DNA from: Sinonovacula constricta | Lineage: Eukaryota > Mollusca > Bivalvia > Cardiida > Solecurtidae | Assembly: GCA_007844125.1 (NCBI GenBank) | Contig: CM017556.1 | Span: forward strand, 72,846,193-72,910,192 | Length of the DNA stretch: 64,000 nt | Direction: 5' to 3' | Shown: positions 25,301-40,300 of the stretch, in pieces | How the letters are laid out: the number at the start of each line of letters is the position of its first letter | Position numbering within the stretch: position 1 is the first letter of the stretch | Position numbers and translations under genes: made by a program | The notes under the pieces: model-generated | Told to the model about the DNA's origin: nothing | Database searches by the model: none | What the model saw: the letters and a program-made list of their open reading frames with translations, nothing else

Positions 25301-28300
25301 GTAGCAAGTTGTTTTGAAAAGTACTTAGCAGCAAATATTGTAGATCCCTATCAGTCAGCACCTTGTGGGAAAGAGCTGATCTGGATATACAGTACTTGGG
25401 TAAGCCTGATCTCTTCATTCTTAGCAGGTTAAAAATTAGGACTTGCGGCTATTGATTCTTGAAACTACCTCCATACCTACAATTTTCCTGATCTACCTGA
25501 TCTTAATCTTACTCCTGTCTTGTTTAAGAAAAATCCATACTACCTTGAGTGAGTTTTTTTTTTGTCCTGACATTTACATGCCACTGTAACTAGACCGTCT
25601 TCTAGGGATCCCACAGCAAATAGTGTAGACCCTGATCACACAGCTCCTAGCTCAAGTTGGTTTATCAGGGCCTACACTTTAAGCTGTCATATTATTTCTT
25701 TGTGCTTTGCTGTTCAATGTGAATGTTTAATATCAGGCACCATCAAGAGGCACCATGTCGACCCCTGGTACCATAAACAATTGCTCCACTCTGTGTATTT
25801 GTTATGTACCCAATGAAAGTACATGCATGTATTTGCAAAAGCCACAAAGTTGGCTAAAGAAAAGAAAAAAATGTATATTTTTATCAACATAGTTATACTA
25901 TGATAAATATTGTTTTCACTATAATATGTAAAAATGTCACATTTCTTTCTGTTAAGCTATTTTGAGTATTTGTGTAGTGTGTTTTTTGTGTGTTTTCCTT
26001 TGGTTTGTTTGTATTTTTAGAAATAAAGTTTTTATTTCATAACTTTTATTAAACTAAAAGAAATGTGGCTTGGCTTCATCCACAATTTATTTCTCAAACT
26101 GAATAAAATGTTAATACATAAATTTGTTTCTTCTAATTCACTATTCTTAAAAATATTTCTGTCATGATCATTAATTGAAAAATGTAAATGCCAGATTGAA
26201 GTGTATTTCAGTACTGTGATGTTTGTAATCTATGGTCAGCTGTATAAATAGACTGCCATATATGACAGCTGGCTGTGTTGTGACCCGTGAGTGGAAGGAA
26301 GTAGCCATATAAAACTTGTCATGACTAGAATTAAGTGCAGTACAACAATTGTTCTGAACTCTGAATGAATAAGAAGGAAACAGCCCCTTAGTAAATCACT
26401 TAATACATTACCTAACTTCTCTTTTGTGTGTTTTGCCTTTTGGTTTTGGTTATAATAAATTTCAATTTTAGTGTATTTAAAAATACCTAATTTTTTGAAG
26501 CTTTAGAAAATTGATGAATGATTCACCTTCTAAATATATTCCAAGTCATATGTTATAGTTTTTATTATAGTTTAAGTGTAAGTCAGACTTAATCAAAGAA
26601 TATTAAAATCAATTTTAACTCTTATCTTGTTAAATGGAACTTGATTAAGATCAAGCAATTAGTATAGACCAAGACCAATTAGCTCTCTGCTGGGAGCCAT
26701 CCGATCAGGATCTATAGTATAGACCAAGACCAGCTAGCTCTCTGCTGAAAGCCATCAGATCAGGATCTATAGTATAGACCAAGACCAGCTAGCTCTCTGC
26801 TGGGAGCCATCAGGTCAGGATCTATAGTATAGACCTAGACCAGCTAGCTCTCTGCTGGGAGCCATCAGGTCAGGATCTTTAGTATAGACCTAGACCAGCT
26901 AGCTCTCTCCTGGGAGCCATCAGATCAGGATCTACCAGCATGTTTGTTAATATATCATAAGGGTGTTATAAAATAATTAACAATAAGTACAAGTTCCCAA
27001 ATCCTTCAACCTAGCAATTCTAAGTATACAAAAAATATGATTTGTTTTCAGAGTTGTCTAGGAATAGTTCGGAGGCCAGTGCCCCATTCCGTGGAGGATC
27101 CATCACACCAGATGGACTTATTGATGAGGACTTTGAAGAGGAGATTGGCCAGCCTATTGTAAGTATAGGAATGCAAGTTTTAGCCTTTATTATGCTGAAT
27201 TTGAACATAACCAATACTAATTTTCTTAAATCTATATTCAAAGGAGCCTTGACATGACAGAGATGCATGAGCAAATTAGAGAAGTCCCTGATCAGACAAC
27301 TCCATGTTGGAGCGGGCTCACCTCATTTCTGTTCCTTTTCTGATCAAGTGGTGCTCACACATGGTTAATAGTTAATGTTTAGAAGACAAAAACCTTACCT
27401 TACCTTTATGTATTAGTTTATTAGATAATTTGTGTATATTCTTCAAGCTGAAGTTAATTTTACACATACATAGATTTGACAGTGACTTGAAGCAGATTTA
27501 GAACCAGTTCTGCACACAATCACAACAGAGATGTTTAAATTTGTTATTGGTGTTTTTATAGTGGCCACATTCAGCTTAGACATATCCTAATCTTTTATGT
27601 TGTATGCTGATTGTTTGAACTTAAATCATTTGCTGTTAGCTTGAAAGTAAACTGTAAACAGAAATTAATGATAGCTTTCTATTAAAGGCAGTCAGATCTT
27701 ACTGTAATCTTTGTCTTCTTGCAAGGGATTACTCTATAAAGATTCGCCAGAGGCTAACTTCCATTTATATCTAGCTTCTGAACTAGTTGCTTACAGTCTG
27801 TGCCCAGGTATACACAGTTCCAATAACAACCCTGATTGTAATCATGATAAATCAGAATGTTATCAGCATGGTAGTTAATGTTTCTTATATATATATACAC
27901 ATCTGAGTGGCACATAAATGTTCCTAACATCTGCAAGTTTTGTATCTGTAATAAGGACAACCTTTAAGCTCAGTTTTTTTAAACAATGCTGATGCAGTCC
28001 TATCTTGACAATATGCTCAGCAGCTGTTGTTTTTTCTTTCTAAAATACCTTTACCTCATTATAGTCCACAATGGATTTGACCAGAGTGTCTTAGACCTTT
28101 ACTTGCTGGAAATACCACTATGGTGTGATATGTATTAAGTAAATAGGGTGAATTGTGTTCCCAGTATTTAAAGGGTTTGATAGAAAAAGCTGGTGGTGTG
28201 CTGTTGGTTGGTCTACAGTGGACAAACACAGTTGCAACTTTGATTCTGCTGCAACATACCCTGGTTGTGAACACTGGTCAGGTTCCATGTGTACTGCTTG

Positions 28301-31300
28301 GTTGTGAACACTGCTCAGGTTCCATGTGTACTGCTTGGTTGTGAACACTGCTCAGGTTCCATGTGTACTGCTTGGTTGTGAACACTGGTCAGGTTCCATG
28401 TGAACTGCTTGGTTGTGAACACTGGTCATGTTCCATGTGTACTGCTTGGTTGTGAACACTGGTCAGGTTCCATGTGTATTGCTTGGTTGTGAACACTGGT
28501 CAGGTTCCATGTGTACTGCTTGGTTGTGAACACTGGTCAGGTTCCGTGTGTATTGCTTGGTTGTGAACACTGGTCAGGTTCCATGTGTATTGCTTGGTTG
28601 TGAACACTGGTCAGGTTCCATGTGTATTGCTTGGTTGTGAAAACTGGTCAGGTTCCATGTGTACTGCTTGGTTGTGAACACTGGTCAGGTTCCATGTGTA
28701 TTGCTTGGTTGTGAACACTGGTCAGGTTCCATGTGTATTGCTTGGTTGTGAACACTGGTCAGGTTCCATGTGTATTGCTTGGTTGTGAACACTGGTCAGG
28801 TTCCATATGTATTGCTTGGTTGTGAACACTGGTCAGATTCCATGTGTACTGCTTGGTTGTGAACACTGGTCAGGTTCCATGTGTACTGCTTGGTTGTGAA
28901 CACTGCTCAGGTTCTATGTGTACTGCTTGTTTGTGAACACTGGTCATGTTCCATGTGTACTGCTTGGTTGTGAACACTGCTCAGGTTCCATGTGTATTGC
29001 TTGGTTGTGAACACTGGTCAGGTTCCATGTGTATTGCTTGGTTGTGAACACTGGTCAGGCTTCATGTGTACTGCTTGGTTGTGAACACTGGTCAGGTTCC
29101 ATGTGTACTGCTTGGTTGTGAACACTGGTCAGGTTCCATGTGTACTGCTTGGTTGTGAACACTGGTCATGTTCCATGTGTATTGCTTGGTTGTGAACACT
29201 GGTCAGGTTCCATGTGTACTGCTTGGTTGTGAACACTGCTCAGGTTCCATGTGTACTGCTTGGTTGTGAACACTGGTCAGGTTCCATGTGTACTGCTTGG
29301 TTGTGAACACTGCTCAGGTTCCATGTGTACTGCTTGGTTGTGAACACTGGTCAGGTTCCATGTGTATTGCTTGGTTGTGAACACTGCTCAGGTTCCATGT
29401 GTATTGCTTGGTTGTGAACACTGGTCAGGTTCCATGTGTACTGCTTGGTTGTGAACACTGCTCAGGTTCTATGTGTACTGCTTGTTTGTGAACACTGGTC
29501 ATGTTCCATGTGTACTGCTTGGTTGTGAACACTGCTCAGGTTCCATGTGTATTGCTTGGTTGTGAACACTGGTCAGGTTCCATGTGTATTGCTTGGTTGT
29601 GAACACTGGTCAGGCTTCATGTGTACTGCTTGGTTGTGAACACTGGTCAGGTTCCATGTGTACTGCTTGGTTGTGAACACTGGTCAGGTTCCATGTGTAC
29701 TGCTTGGTTGTGAACACTGGTCAGGTTCCATGTGTACTGCTTGGTTGTGAACACTGGTCAGGTTCCATGTGTACTGCTTGGTTGTGAACACTGCTCAGGT
29801 TCCATGTGTACTGCTTGGTTGTGAACACTGGTCAGGTTCCATGTGTACTGCTTGGTTGTGAACACTGGTCAGGTTCCATGTGTATTGCTTGGTTGTGAAC
29901 ACTGGTCAGGTTCCATGTGTATTGCTTGGTTGTGAACACTGGTCAGGCTTCATGTGTACTGCTTGGTTGTGAACACTGGTCAGGTTCCATGTGTACTGCT
30001 TGGTTGTGAACACTGGTCAGGTTCCATGTGTACTGCTTGGTTGTGAACACTGGTCATGTTCCATGTGTATTGCTTGGTTGTGAACACTGGTCAGGTTCCA
30101 TGTGTACTGCTTGGTTGTGAACACTGCTCAGGTTCCATGTGTACTGCTTGGTTGTGAACACTGGTCAGGTTCCATGTGCACTGCTTGGTTATAAATGGGT
30201 GTTTGCTGCACTGATTGGCCTGGTGTCAGGATAGTTTGACTGTTAACATGGTATCATGCAATGAAATTGTGCACATAATAATGCCATAGTATTACCTTGA
30301 GTGCAGCATTATATTAGATTCATGTATGGGCTTCTCTTTTAATTATTCAATACAAATGTACAAACTTATAGAGTGATATTTAGTAAAAAAATTTTATTCG
30401 AAAAAGTTTCATTTTTATTTTTCATTTTATCTAAATAGAATGTTGAACTTTACCTAAATATTTTTCACTTGAATTATATTTAGTGCTACATTAACTGCAT
30501 GGCATGCCCTGAACTCCTAGTATGTTACCAAACCCAATCACATTATCCTGTCACCAGACTGGTTCCAGGAACTATCCTCATGTTTGCTTGAGCACTAGCA
30601 AGGGCGCTATACCACAATCATTTTTAATGACTTTGGTAGATCGAGCCATGGGCCTACCATATTTAGAGCTGACACTCTACCACCTACATATTGTCTTGGT
30701 GTCTTCCTCTGAAGTGTTGTTTATAACATACTACCCTCTAAAAATAAAAGTCACTTGAAGTTCCATGTTTCTTTATTGAGGACAGCTAGCTGCATATTGA
30801 AACCTACAAGGGACATATTTGACACTTACTATTGCCTATACATGTATTGATAATAGCCTAGAGAACAGGCCAGGTAGAAATTTGGAAAAGTTATGAGACC
30901 CTTATGCTTTAGGCCATCAAATAAATTAATTAAAGGCCTTGTTATTTACAATTGTTATGACATAAATAGTACATTTTTTGCAGAAAATAAATATTAAAGT
31001 TTAAATTAAGCAAGATTGTATAAATTGGCCCAATACCCTTTGTTGATGTGTCTCTTGCTAGTCTTTTGTGAGTCTCTAGAAAGTCTCTTGAGAGTCTCTA
31101 ATGAGTCTCTAGTAGGTCTCCTGTGAGTTTCTAATGAGTCTCTAGTTAGTCTCTTGTGTATCTCTAATGAGTCTTATGAGTTTTCTAGAGAGTCACTTGT
31201 GAGACTCTAGTGAGTCTTGCAAGTCTCTAGCAAGTCTTTTGTAAGTCTCTTGTGCATCTCTAGTGAGTCTCTGTGAGTCTGTAGTGAGTATTTTGGAGTC

Positions 31301-34300
31301 ACTAGTAAGCCTCTAGTAAGTCTCTAGCGAATCTCTAGTAAGTCTCTTGTAAGTCTCTAGCGGGTCCTTAGCAATGTTTTTATCCTTAGTTAATCTCTAG
31401 TGAATCTTTAGCATCATTCTAGTGAGTTTCTATCAAATCTTTAGCAATATTCTATATAGTTTCTTAGCAAATATCCACAAGTTCATATTGCTTAGTGGAA
31501 ATATTAGCATAAAAAAGATTAAAAGCTGTACTGTATCAATGTCATTTGAGCATTGACATTATCATGTGGACATTGACATTATCATGTGGATAGGGATAAA
31601 TTCCGTCATGAAATCATAGTAAAAACAGCACTGCAGCATGGTCAGTTAGGCAGTGTTGGACCCATTTACAAACCACCTTCTTAACTTACATTCACATTAT
31701 ATTTAATATTATTTTAACCTGATAGATTTTTATATTTCTACTCACCTATTTGAATATTAACCAGTTTATACCCTATTAAAGTTTAACTTCATTGTATTCA
31801 GCGCTGTATGATCTGTTAAGTGTTGGTGTGACGTAAAACCCAAAATACAAATACAAACCACCTTCAACAGCAATGTAAACATTGGACCTATCAGGGCAAG
31901 CAACCAGTGATTACATCCTTGTACTTTGTATTGTGTATGGCGTGTGTGATGGTAATGCAATGCTTTTGATAGCAAAAGAATGGTAGACCAGGAAAGTTAT
32001 AAACACACTTCTATACATTGTTATTATCTGTAATAGATTCAGTGCATGTGTGTACATTTACATTGCAAGGATTTCCGCAAGACACATCTCTCATATCCAC
32101 TATGATTGATCTTTGTGTATGTATGATTTTTTTAAATGTCTGTTTTAGTTTTTCATTCATTTTTCAACCTGTGATTATTGTTTGGTTTGTTATATTATCA
32201 GTATAATTGATGGTACATGTACTGGTTTTGATGTAGAAGAAAAAGGAAGTTTTCTTCAAATTAACTGCCTGTTTTAATGTTTAAATAAATTTGACTTATA
32301 TTTTTATGTTTTATGCTAATGGCGACACTCTTCAATAACAAAGTATTAGAATAAATTAGAATATATGAATTACTTGTATTCATAGTTCAAAATATTTACT
32401 TCTAGTTTGTACATATATTAAACTTCCTTGTACACTTCCTGGAGCTGTGTGTGGTACGCAATCTTGCCCCAGAGATGAATGTGTTATGTCAGGTCTTGGG
32501 TAGAATGTGTACTTAGGTGATACAGACCTGGAGCTGTGTGTGGTACGCAGTCTTGCCGCAGAGACCAATGTGTTATGTCAGGTCTTGGGAAGAACATGTA
32601 CTTAGGTGATACAGACCTGGACCTGTGTGTGGAACACAGTCTTGCCCCAGAGATGAATGTGTTATGTCAGGTCTTGGGATGAACATGTACTTAGGTGATA
32701 CCAACCTGGAGTTGTGTGTGGTACGCAATCTTGCCCCAGAGATAAATGTGTTATGTCAGGTCTTGGGAAGAACATGTACTTAGGTGATACCAGCCTGGAG
32801 CTGTGTGTGGTACGCAATCTTGCCCAAGAGATGAATGTGTTATGTCAGGTCTTGGGATGAACATGTACTTAGGTGATACCAACCTGGAGTTGTGTGTGGT
32901 ATGCAATCTTGCCCCAGAGATGAATGTGTTATGTCAGGTCTTGGGATGAACATGTACTTAGGTGATACCAACCACGAGCTGTGTGTGGTACACAATCTTG
33001 CCCCAGAGATGAATGTGTTATGTCAGGTCTTGGGAAGAACATGTACTTAGGTGATACCAACCTCGAGCTGTGTGTGGTACACAATCTTGCCCCAGAGATG
33101 AATGTGTTATGTCAGGTCTTGGGATGAACATGTACTTAGGTGATACCAACCTCGAGCTGTGTGTGGTACACAATCTTGCCCCAGAGATGAATGTGTTATG
33201 TCAGGTCTTGGGAAGAACATGTACTTAGGTGAGACAGACCTGGAGCTGTGTGTGGTACGCAATCTTGCCCCAGAGATGAATGTGTTATGTCAGGTCTTGG
33301 GATGAACATGTACTTAGGTGAGACAGACCTGGAGCTGTGTGTGGTACGCAATCTTGCCCCAGAGATAAATGTGTTATGTCAGGTCTTGGGAAGAACATGT
33401 ACTTAGGTGAGACAGACCTGGACCTGTGTGTGGTACGCAATCTTGCCCCAGAGTGAATGTGTTATGTCAGGTCTTGGGTAGAATATGTACTTAGGTGAGA
33501 CAGACCTGGAGTTGTGTGTGGTACGCAATCTTGCCCCAGAGTGAATGTGTTATGTCAGGTCTTGGGAAGAACATGTACTTAGGTGAGACAGACCTGGACC
33601 TGTGTGTGGTACGCAATCTTGCCCCAGAGTGAATGTGTTATGTCAGGTCTTGGGAAGAACATGTACTTAGGTGAGACAGACCTGGACCTGTATGTGGTAC
33701 GCAATCTTGCCCCAGAGTTAATGTGTTATGTCAGGTCTTGGGAAGAATATGTACCTAGGTGAGACAGACTTGGACCTGTGTGTGGTACACAGTCTTGCCC
33801 CAGAGTGAATGTGTTATGTCAGGTCTTGGGAAGAATATGTACTTAGGTGAGACAGACCTGGACCTGTGTGTGGTACGCAGTCTTGCCCCAGAGTGAATGT
33901 GTTATGTCAGGTCTTGGGAAGAACATGTACTTAGGTGAGACAGACCTGGACCTGTGTGTGGTACACAATCTTGCCGCAGAGACCAATGTGTTATGTCAGG
34001 TCTTGGGATGAACATGTACTTAGGTGATACCAACCTGGAGTTGTGTGTGGTACACAATCTTGCCCCAAAGATGAATGTGTTATGTCAGGTCTTGGGAAGA
34101 ACATGTACTTAGGTGATACCAACCTCGAGCTGTGTGTGGTACACAATCTTGCCCCAGAGATGAATGTGTTATGTCAGGTCTTGGGAAGAACATGTACTTA
34201 GGTGAGACAGACCTGGAGCTGTGTGTGGTACGCAATCTTGCCCCAGAGATGAATGTGTTATGTCAGGTCTTGGGATGAACATGTACTTAGGTGAGACAGA

Positions 34301-37300
34301 CCTGGAGCTGTGTGTGGTACGCAATCTTGCCCCAGAGATAAATATGTTATGTCAGGTCTTGGGAAGAACATGTACTTAGGTGAGACAGACCTGGACCTGT
34401 GTGTGGTACGCAATCTTGCCCCAGAGTGAATGTGTTATGTCAGGTCTTGGGAAGAACATGTACTTAGGTGAGACAGACCTGGACCTGTGTGTGGTACACA
34501 GTCTTGCCCCAGAGTGAATGTGTTATGTCAGGTCTTGGGAAGAACATGTACTTAGGTGAGACAGACCTGGACCTGTGTGTGGTACACAATCTTGCCCCAG
34601 AGATAAATGTGTTATGTCAGGTCTTGGGATGAACATGTACTTAGGTGATACCAACCTGGAGTTGTGTGTGGTACGCAATTTTGCGCCAGAGATGAATGTG
34701 TTATGTCAGGTCTTGGGATGAACATGTACTTGGGTGATACCAACCTGGAGCTGTGTGTGGTATACAGTCTTGCCCCAGAGACCAATGTGTTATGTCAGGT
34801 CTTGGGTAGAATGTGTACTTAGGTGATATAGACCTGGAGCTGTGTGAGGTACACAGTCTTGCCCCAGAGACCAATGTGTTATGTCAGGTCTTGGGAAGAA
34901 CATGTACTTAGGTGATACAGACCTGGACCTGTGTGTGGTACGCAATCTTGCCCCAAAGATGAATGTGTTATGTCAGGTCTTGGGTTCAAACCTGGAACCT
35001 CGTGAATCCCTAGGCTAAGCCATAACTTGTTGACAATGATTCCTGCTAGCTTGGGGAAATAGCATTGTTGGTTAAAATAAAGGTTTAAATTAATGAAGAT
35101 AGTAATGAAGATAGAAAATAGTGGTTGATATAAGAGGTAATAAAGTTACACGTAAATAATAAGTCAATTTTTTGAAATTGTTATTATAATATTAAATTAT
35201 TTGAGAATTTTCTTCCATTATCAAGGAAATAATAAAATTCAATCTCATGTTAATACTTCTGTTATTCAGGATGAGGAGGAGGCGGAGCAAGGAGAATTCC
35301 ATGACATTGCTCAACACGGGATCCTGGAAGTTGCCGGGGATGACGTGTATGGCAGAAAGGTCATCGTGTTCTCAGCATGTAAACTGCCACCCAAGACTGA
35401 CATAGATCATGCCAAGCTTCTAGAGTAAGTACAGCAGAATATTAGGACAATATGAGGGTTTGATTGCATCAATAATATAAGAGATAACATTTGTTGCATA
35501 TAATACAGACCTGTTATGATGTCTTATGTTTTCTCTTCACCTTTTGATCAGATGTTGTTAACATGCCAATGGTTTATAACAAAGATTATTTGTTGCTATA
35601 GTATCTCCATAAACGACAGTAAAACACAATTAGAATGATTACAATGATAGTAACAAGTTTGTAGTTAATTATACATATGTTTATAATCTAGTTTTTGCTC
35701 TCTTTCTTGTTAAATTGTTTTGTCATGTTTATGTAATGTATAATAATGAATAGTGTCCAAATAATTATGCAACTATTTTGAGGATTTCTTTCTTTCTGCA
35801 TCATTGTAAACATTTGCATTTAGTAATTGCCTAGCCATATAGGATAAAGTGTTTTTTAACTCCATGAATACAGAGTTACACAGGAATCTAACAGTTTAAG
35901 ACAATTCCCGCCTCCATTGCAACAAAAAGAAGTTTTAGCTTTTATCTATGATTCACTGTGAAGGGCAGAGTCACATCTTGTAGTGAAACAAAAATACAGC
36001 AGCCCGCCCGTCATGTGATGTAACCAGCATAGGAAGAGAGAGACCTACTCTCCCACAGTAATATGGGTCAATCAATCTTTATTCTCAACCCCTAACCTTC
36101 TGCTTATATCGACTACATTTAAAGTGGAGTTAAACAGTTTATGAAGGGACTGGTCATCCTACACAAAATTATGTACATTAATTTATCTTCATGAGTGGTC
36201 AGTGTCTCAAAATGGGACTACTTTTATCATTAGCATTGAATACCAACTGCAGGTATTGCTAGACTTTGATTTGTTTTGTACTGGATGTCTCATAACGGCA
36301 TTTAAGCTGATTATTGTATAGACCAAGTGATGATAATGATCATCTACATTATTATCACAACCATCATAACCTTTAAAAACTACTATACGTTGATGTTGGT
36401 TTTCCAGTTATTGCTCTTCCTGACAATTATATTGTTATTGTTTCCTGGACTGCTACTGCAGATCGATGAAGGAAATAGGAAGTTTTATATAGATTCCTTT
36501 ACATTGTTCCATTGTCTAAAGCAAACAGTAGCATCTCTGTTTTGATTTACTCTGTTATTGAATACGTCTCACTACTGTACATAATGATATGTCTATCTAA
36601 TGTGTAACTGACCTGGTGACACAGTCAGTAAAGTGTCTGGCTCCAAGTACAAGAGGCTACAGGTTCTAACCTAGGTAGTGACTTAACCACAGCTGTTGTT
36701 GATGGTCATGGTTTAGCTTCTTTGCCATTTAAGGGTAATTTCAGGACAAATCAGCATGGTGTCAGGATGTGCCTGGATGTGGGTCATGCCAGGGGTTCAC
36801 ATCTTGCTACACACATTTAGTGCAGCAATGTATCTGCGTCAGGTGGATATTATCTCCCGATAATTGAAACACTGTTGGTGGGACATTAAACCATGAAATA
36901 AACTACATATGGCAAATATATTGCGAGGTATATTCTTCTGCAGGGCATTTATTATCAAAATTTAAAAAATAGGTTATAATATGTAAAACATGGTAACTAT
37001 TGTTATTATGAGATGCTATTACAGATACATGAAGCACACTTTAGACCAGTATGTAGAGAATGACTACATCATAGTGTACTTTCATCATGGCCTGACCAGT
37101 AGAAACAAACCCAAACTATCCTGGATGGTCCAGGCTTACGGAGAACTGGGGCGCAAGTAAGTGCATACCAGTCATCGCTAATAGGATAGGTTTTGTTTAT
37201 ATAAAACAGATTATCTGCCAAATAGTAAAAAAGCATTATGTCCTTTTTTCACAGAAATACTGGAAATGTAACACAAGAATTTTGAGAACTGTCCAAAAAA

Positions 37301-40300
37301 AAATTTAGTATTGAAAGTACAAATACCTTATTCACACTGTGTTTTTGGACACTCTTATTTTTTAGTAAAATATTTATTTTTTTGTATCTTTGTTTTGGGA
37401 TATTTTTACAAAGTGACTTTTTATGTTCTACAGTTGGAGACTCTAAACTTGTACTAGAAAAATCAGTAGCTAGCTGTTCTTCTGTTTTATAAGTCACTGG
37501 TGTCTAAGCAGTAACAATGCTGCCTCAGTGATATGTTTATTTATTTTACTGGCAGATTCTGACATGTCCCTGAGTGTCAGGATACTTTGTTGTAAATTTT
37601 TATTTTTATTAAATATATTTATTTAAAGTATTCCAAAGCATATATTGAAAAACGTATTCTTTAAAAGTGGTATCCTATAGTTTGGAGCAATTGTTTCTCT
37701 CACAGAAATAATTTATTGTTGCCTTAAAGACCACAAAAAGTGCTGATTATTGATGTCTACATCTGTGTGAAAAGTGAAGCATGATACATCACTCGACATT
37801 ACAAATAGGCATTTCCTATCTAAGCCACACTGCACAGTTAGCTATTTTTAAACTAAGAAAACCATGTTACAATCATGCTTACTTATAGTTTTAGAAAGAA
37901 TGGGCATGTAGAGTGATTTAGTTAACAATTTCTACTGTCTTACAATTTAGACAATGTTCAAAATTGTCTTTTGTTAGACTTTGGTTTGACTTTTTGCTGC
38001 AGAAATTATGCCTTAATTCCCCCAATCCAGGTTAATGTGTATTTGATGATGACAAACTATAGGATACCACCTTTAATATGCTTGTTTATTAAAACATTCT
38101 GTACAGAGATGTGTAACTTTTCTGTAAGATAACCACTCCAAACCTGTTGTCCCTCACAAGGTAACTCTTCTGTAAAACTATAACAAGGTTATTCCTTTTT
38201 AATTATGACCTTATTGGTTAAATTCTGAACTTTAAAAAAAACCCATCAGTATCATGTTTCAAGTTTTACTTTACCTATATAGCACAGAGCCATGAGATGG
38301 TATTAATTTGAATCTAAAGCACATAATGGCAATGTTGACAATAAATTGACAGATGGCAGGCTTAACAGTATAAGAATCTACCATTATTCCTCTCAAAATC
38401 TAAGTGTAATATGCTGTTTTAATTATTATAAGAATGACAGTACAGCACTTAATAATTGATTGTCTGTCCTTCTATATGTTGTGTGAACTATGTTTATGAG
38501 TGGTTCTCACAAACAATTCAATTCATACATAAATATGTACACTACAGAGTGCCTGTGAAATAGGAACCAACTGGTCACTGGTTATTCTGACCTAAGTATA
38601 TGTATACAATAAGCTTATAAAGATTAGAACACGCTATCTAGTAACAAAGTCCCATATGTAGTACTTACTAGTAATACAGACCTGATTTACATGAATGGCT
38701 GTTTTTATCATTGTTAAGTAATGAAAAAAAACTTGATCTAAAGCAGATAGAAGGAACTGATTTGTAAACCCAATTACAAATATTTTGTGGCTTTTATATT
38801 GGCTAGTTATCAACTCTATCAAACCTATGTAGTCAATATTTAAGGATTTTGTGCTATTAAATAGTAAATATATTAATATACTATTAAAAATGGAGATGAT
38901 CAGAGAGTAATATGCATGTTTCTAAAGTAGCTTGTTGACTGATACTTGTGTTATCTAGGTTATATTGACTGATACATGTGTTATCTAGGTAATGTTGACT
39001 GATACTTGTGTTATCTAGGTAATGTTGACTGATACTTGTGTTATCTAGGTTATGTTGACTGATACTTGTGTTATCTAGGTTGTGTTGACTGATACTTGTG
39101 TTATCTAGGTTATGCTGACTGATACTTGTGTTATCTAGGTTATGTTGACTGATACTTGTGTTATCTAGGTTATGTTGACTGATACTTGTGTTATCTAGGT
39201 TATGTTGACTGATACTTGTGTTATCTAGGTTATGTTGACTGATACTTGTGTTATCTAGGTTATGCTGACTGATACTTGTGTTATCTAGGTTATGTTGACT
39301 GATACTTGTGTAATCTAGGTTATATTGACTGATACATGTGTTATCAAGGTTATGTTGACTGATACTTGTGTTATCTAGGTTATATTGACTGATACTTGAA
39401 TTATCTAGGTTATGTTGACTAACTGATACATGTGTTATCTAGGTTATGTTGACTAATACTTGTGTTATCTAGGTTATGTTGACTGATACTTGTGTTATCT
39501 AGGTTATGTTGACTGATACTTGTGTTATCTAGGTTATGTTGACTGATACTTGAATTATCTAGGTTATGTTGACTGATACATGTGTTATCTAGGTTATGTT
39601 GACTGATACTTGTGTTATCTAGGTTACATTGACTGATACATGTGTTATCTAGGTTATGTTGACTGATACTTGAATTATCTAGGTTATGTTGACTGATACT
39701 TGTATTATCTAGGTTATGTTGACTGATACTTGTGTTATCTAGGTTATGTTGACGGATACTTATGTTATCTAGGTTACATTGACTGATACCTGTGTTATCT
39801 AGGTTATGTTGACTGATACTTGTGTTATCTAGGTTATGTTGACTGATACTTGTGTTATCTAGGTTATGTTGACTGATACTTGAATTATCTAGGTTCTGTT
39901 GACTGATACATGTGTTATCTAGGTTATGTTGGCTGATACTTGTGTTATCTAGGTTATGTTGACTGATACTTGTGTTGTCTAGGTTATGTTGACTGATATT
40001 TGTGTTATCTAGGTTATGTTGACTGAAACTTGTGTTATCTAGGTTATGTTGGCTGATACTTGTGTTATCTAGGTTATGTTGACTGATACTTGTGTTATCT
40101 AGGTTATGTTGACTGATACTTGTGTTATCTAGGTTATGTTGACTGAAACTTTTGTTATCTAGGTTATGTTGGCTGATACTTGTGTTATCTAGGTTATGTT
40201 GACTGATATTTATGTTATCAAGGTTATATTGACTGACTGATACTTGTGTTATCTAGGTTATGTTGGCTGATACTTGTGTTATCTAGATTATGTTGACTGA

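Larger units (their letters stand above)
19056..27051 (+). other. ARHGAP1 intron 3 (8.0 kb)
   Basis: The intron holds the 41-bp array at 19880-20563, the foldback at 21849-21916, the 42/51-bp array at 23531-25200, two further foldback-like copies (25324-25400 and 25613-25680) and the 55-bp array at 26656-26935. No other exon fits the phase and family. Confidence 0.7.
27159..35269 (+). other. ARHGAP1 intron 4 (8.1 kb)
   Basis: Dominated by the 37-bp array (28252-30191), a degenerate CTAGTGAGTCT repeat (31050-31480), a short SINE-like tail near 31825 and the 88-bp array (32420-34985). No further exon found. Confidence 0.7.

Noticed and set aside
28252..30191. CRISPR-like direct repeats
   Set aside because: Units abut without unique spacers, and the context is a eukaryotic intron; it is a minisatellite.
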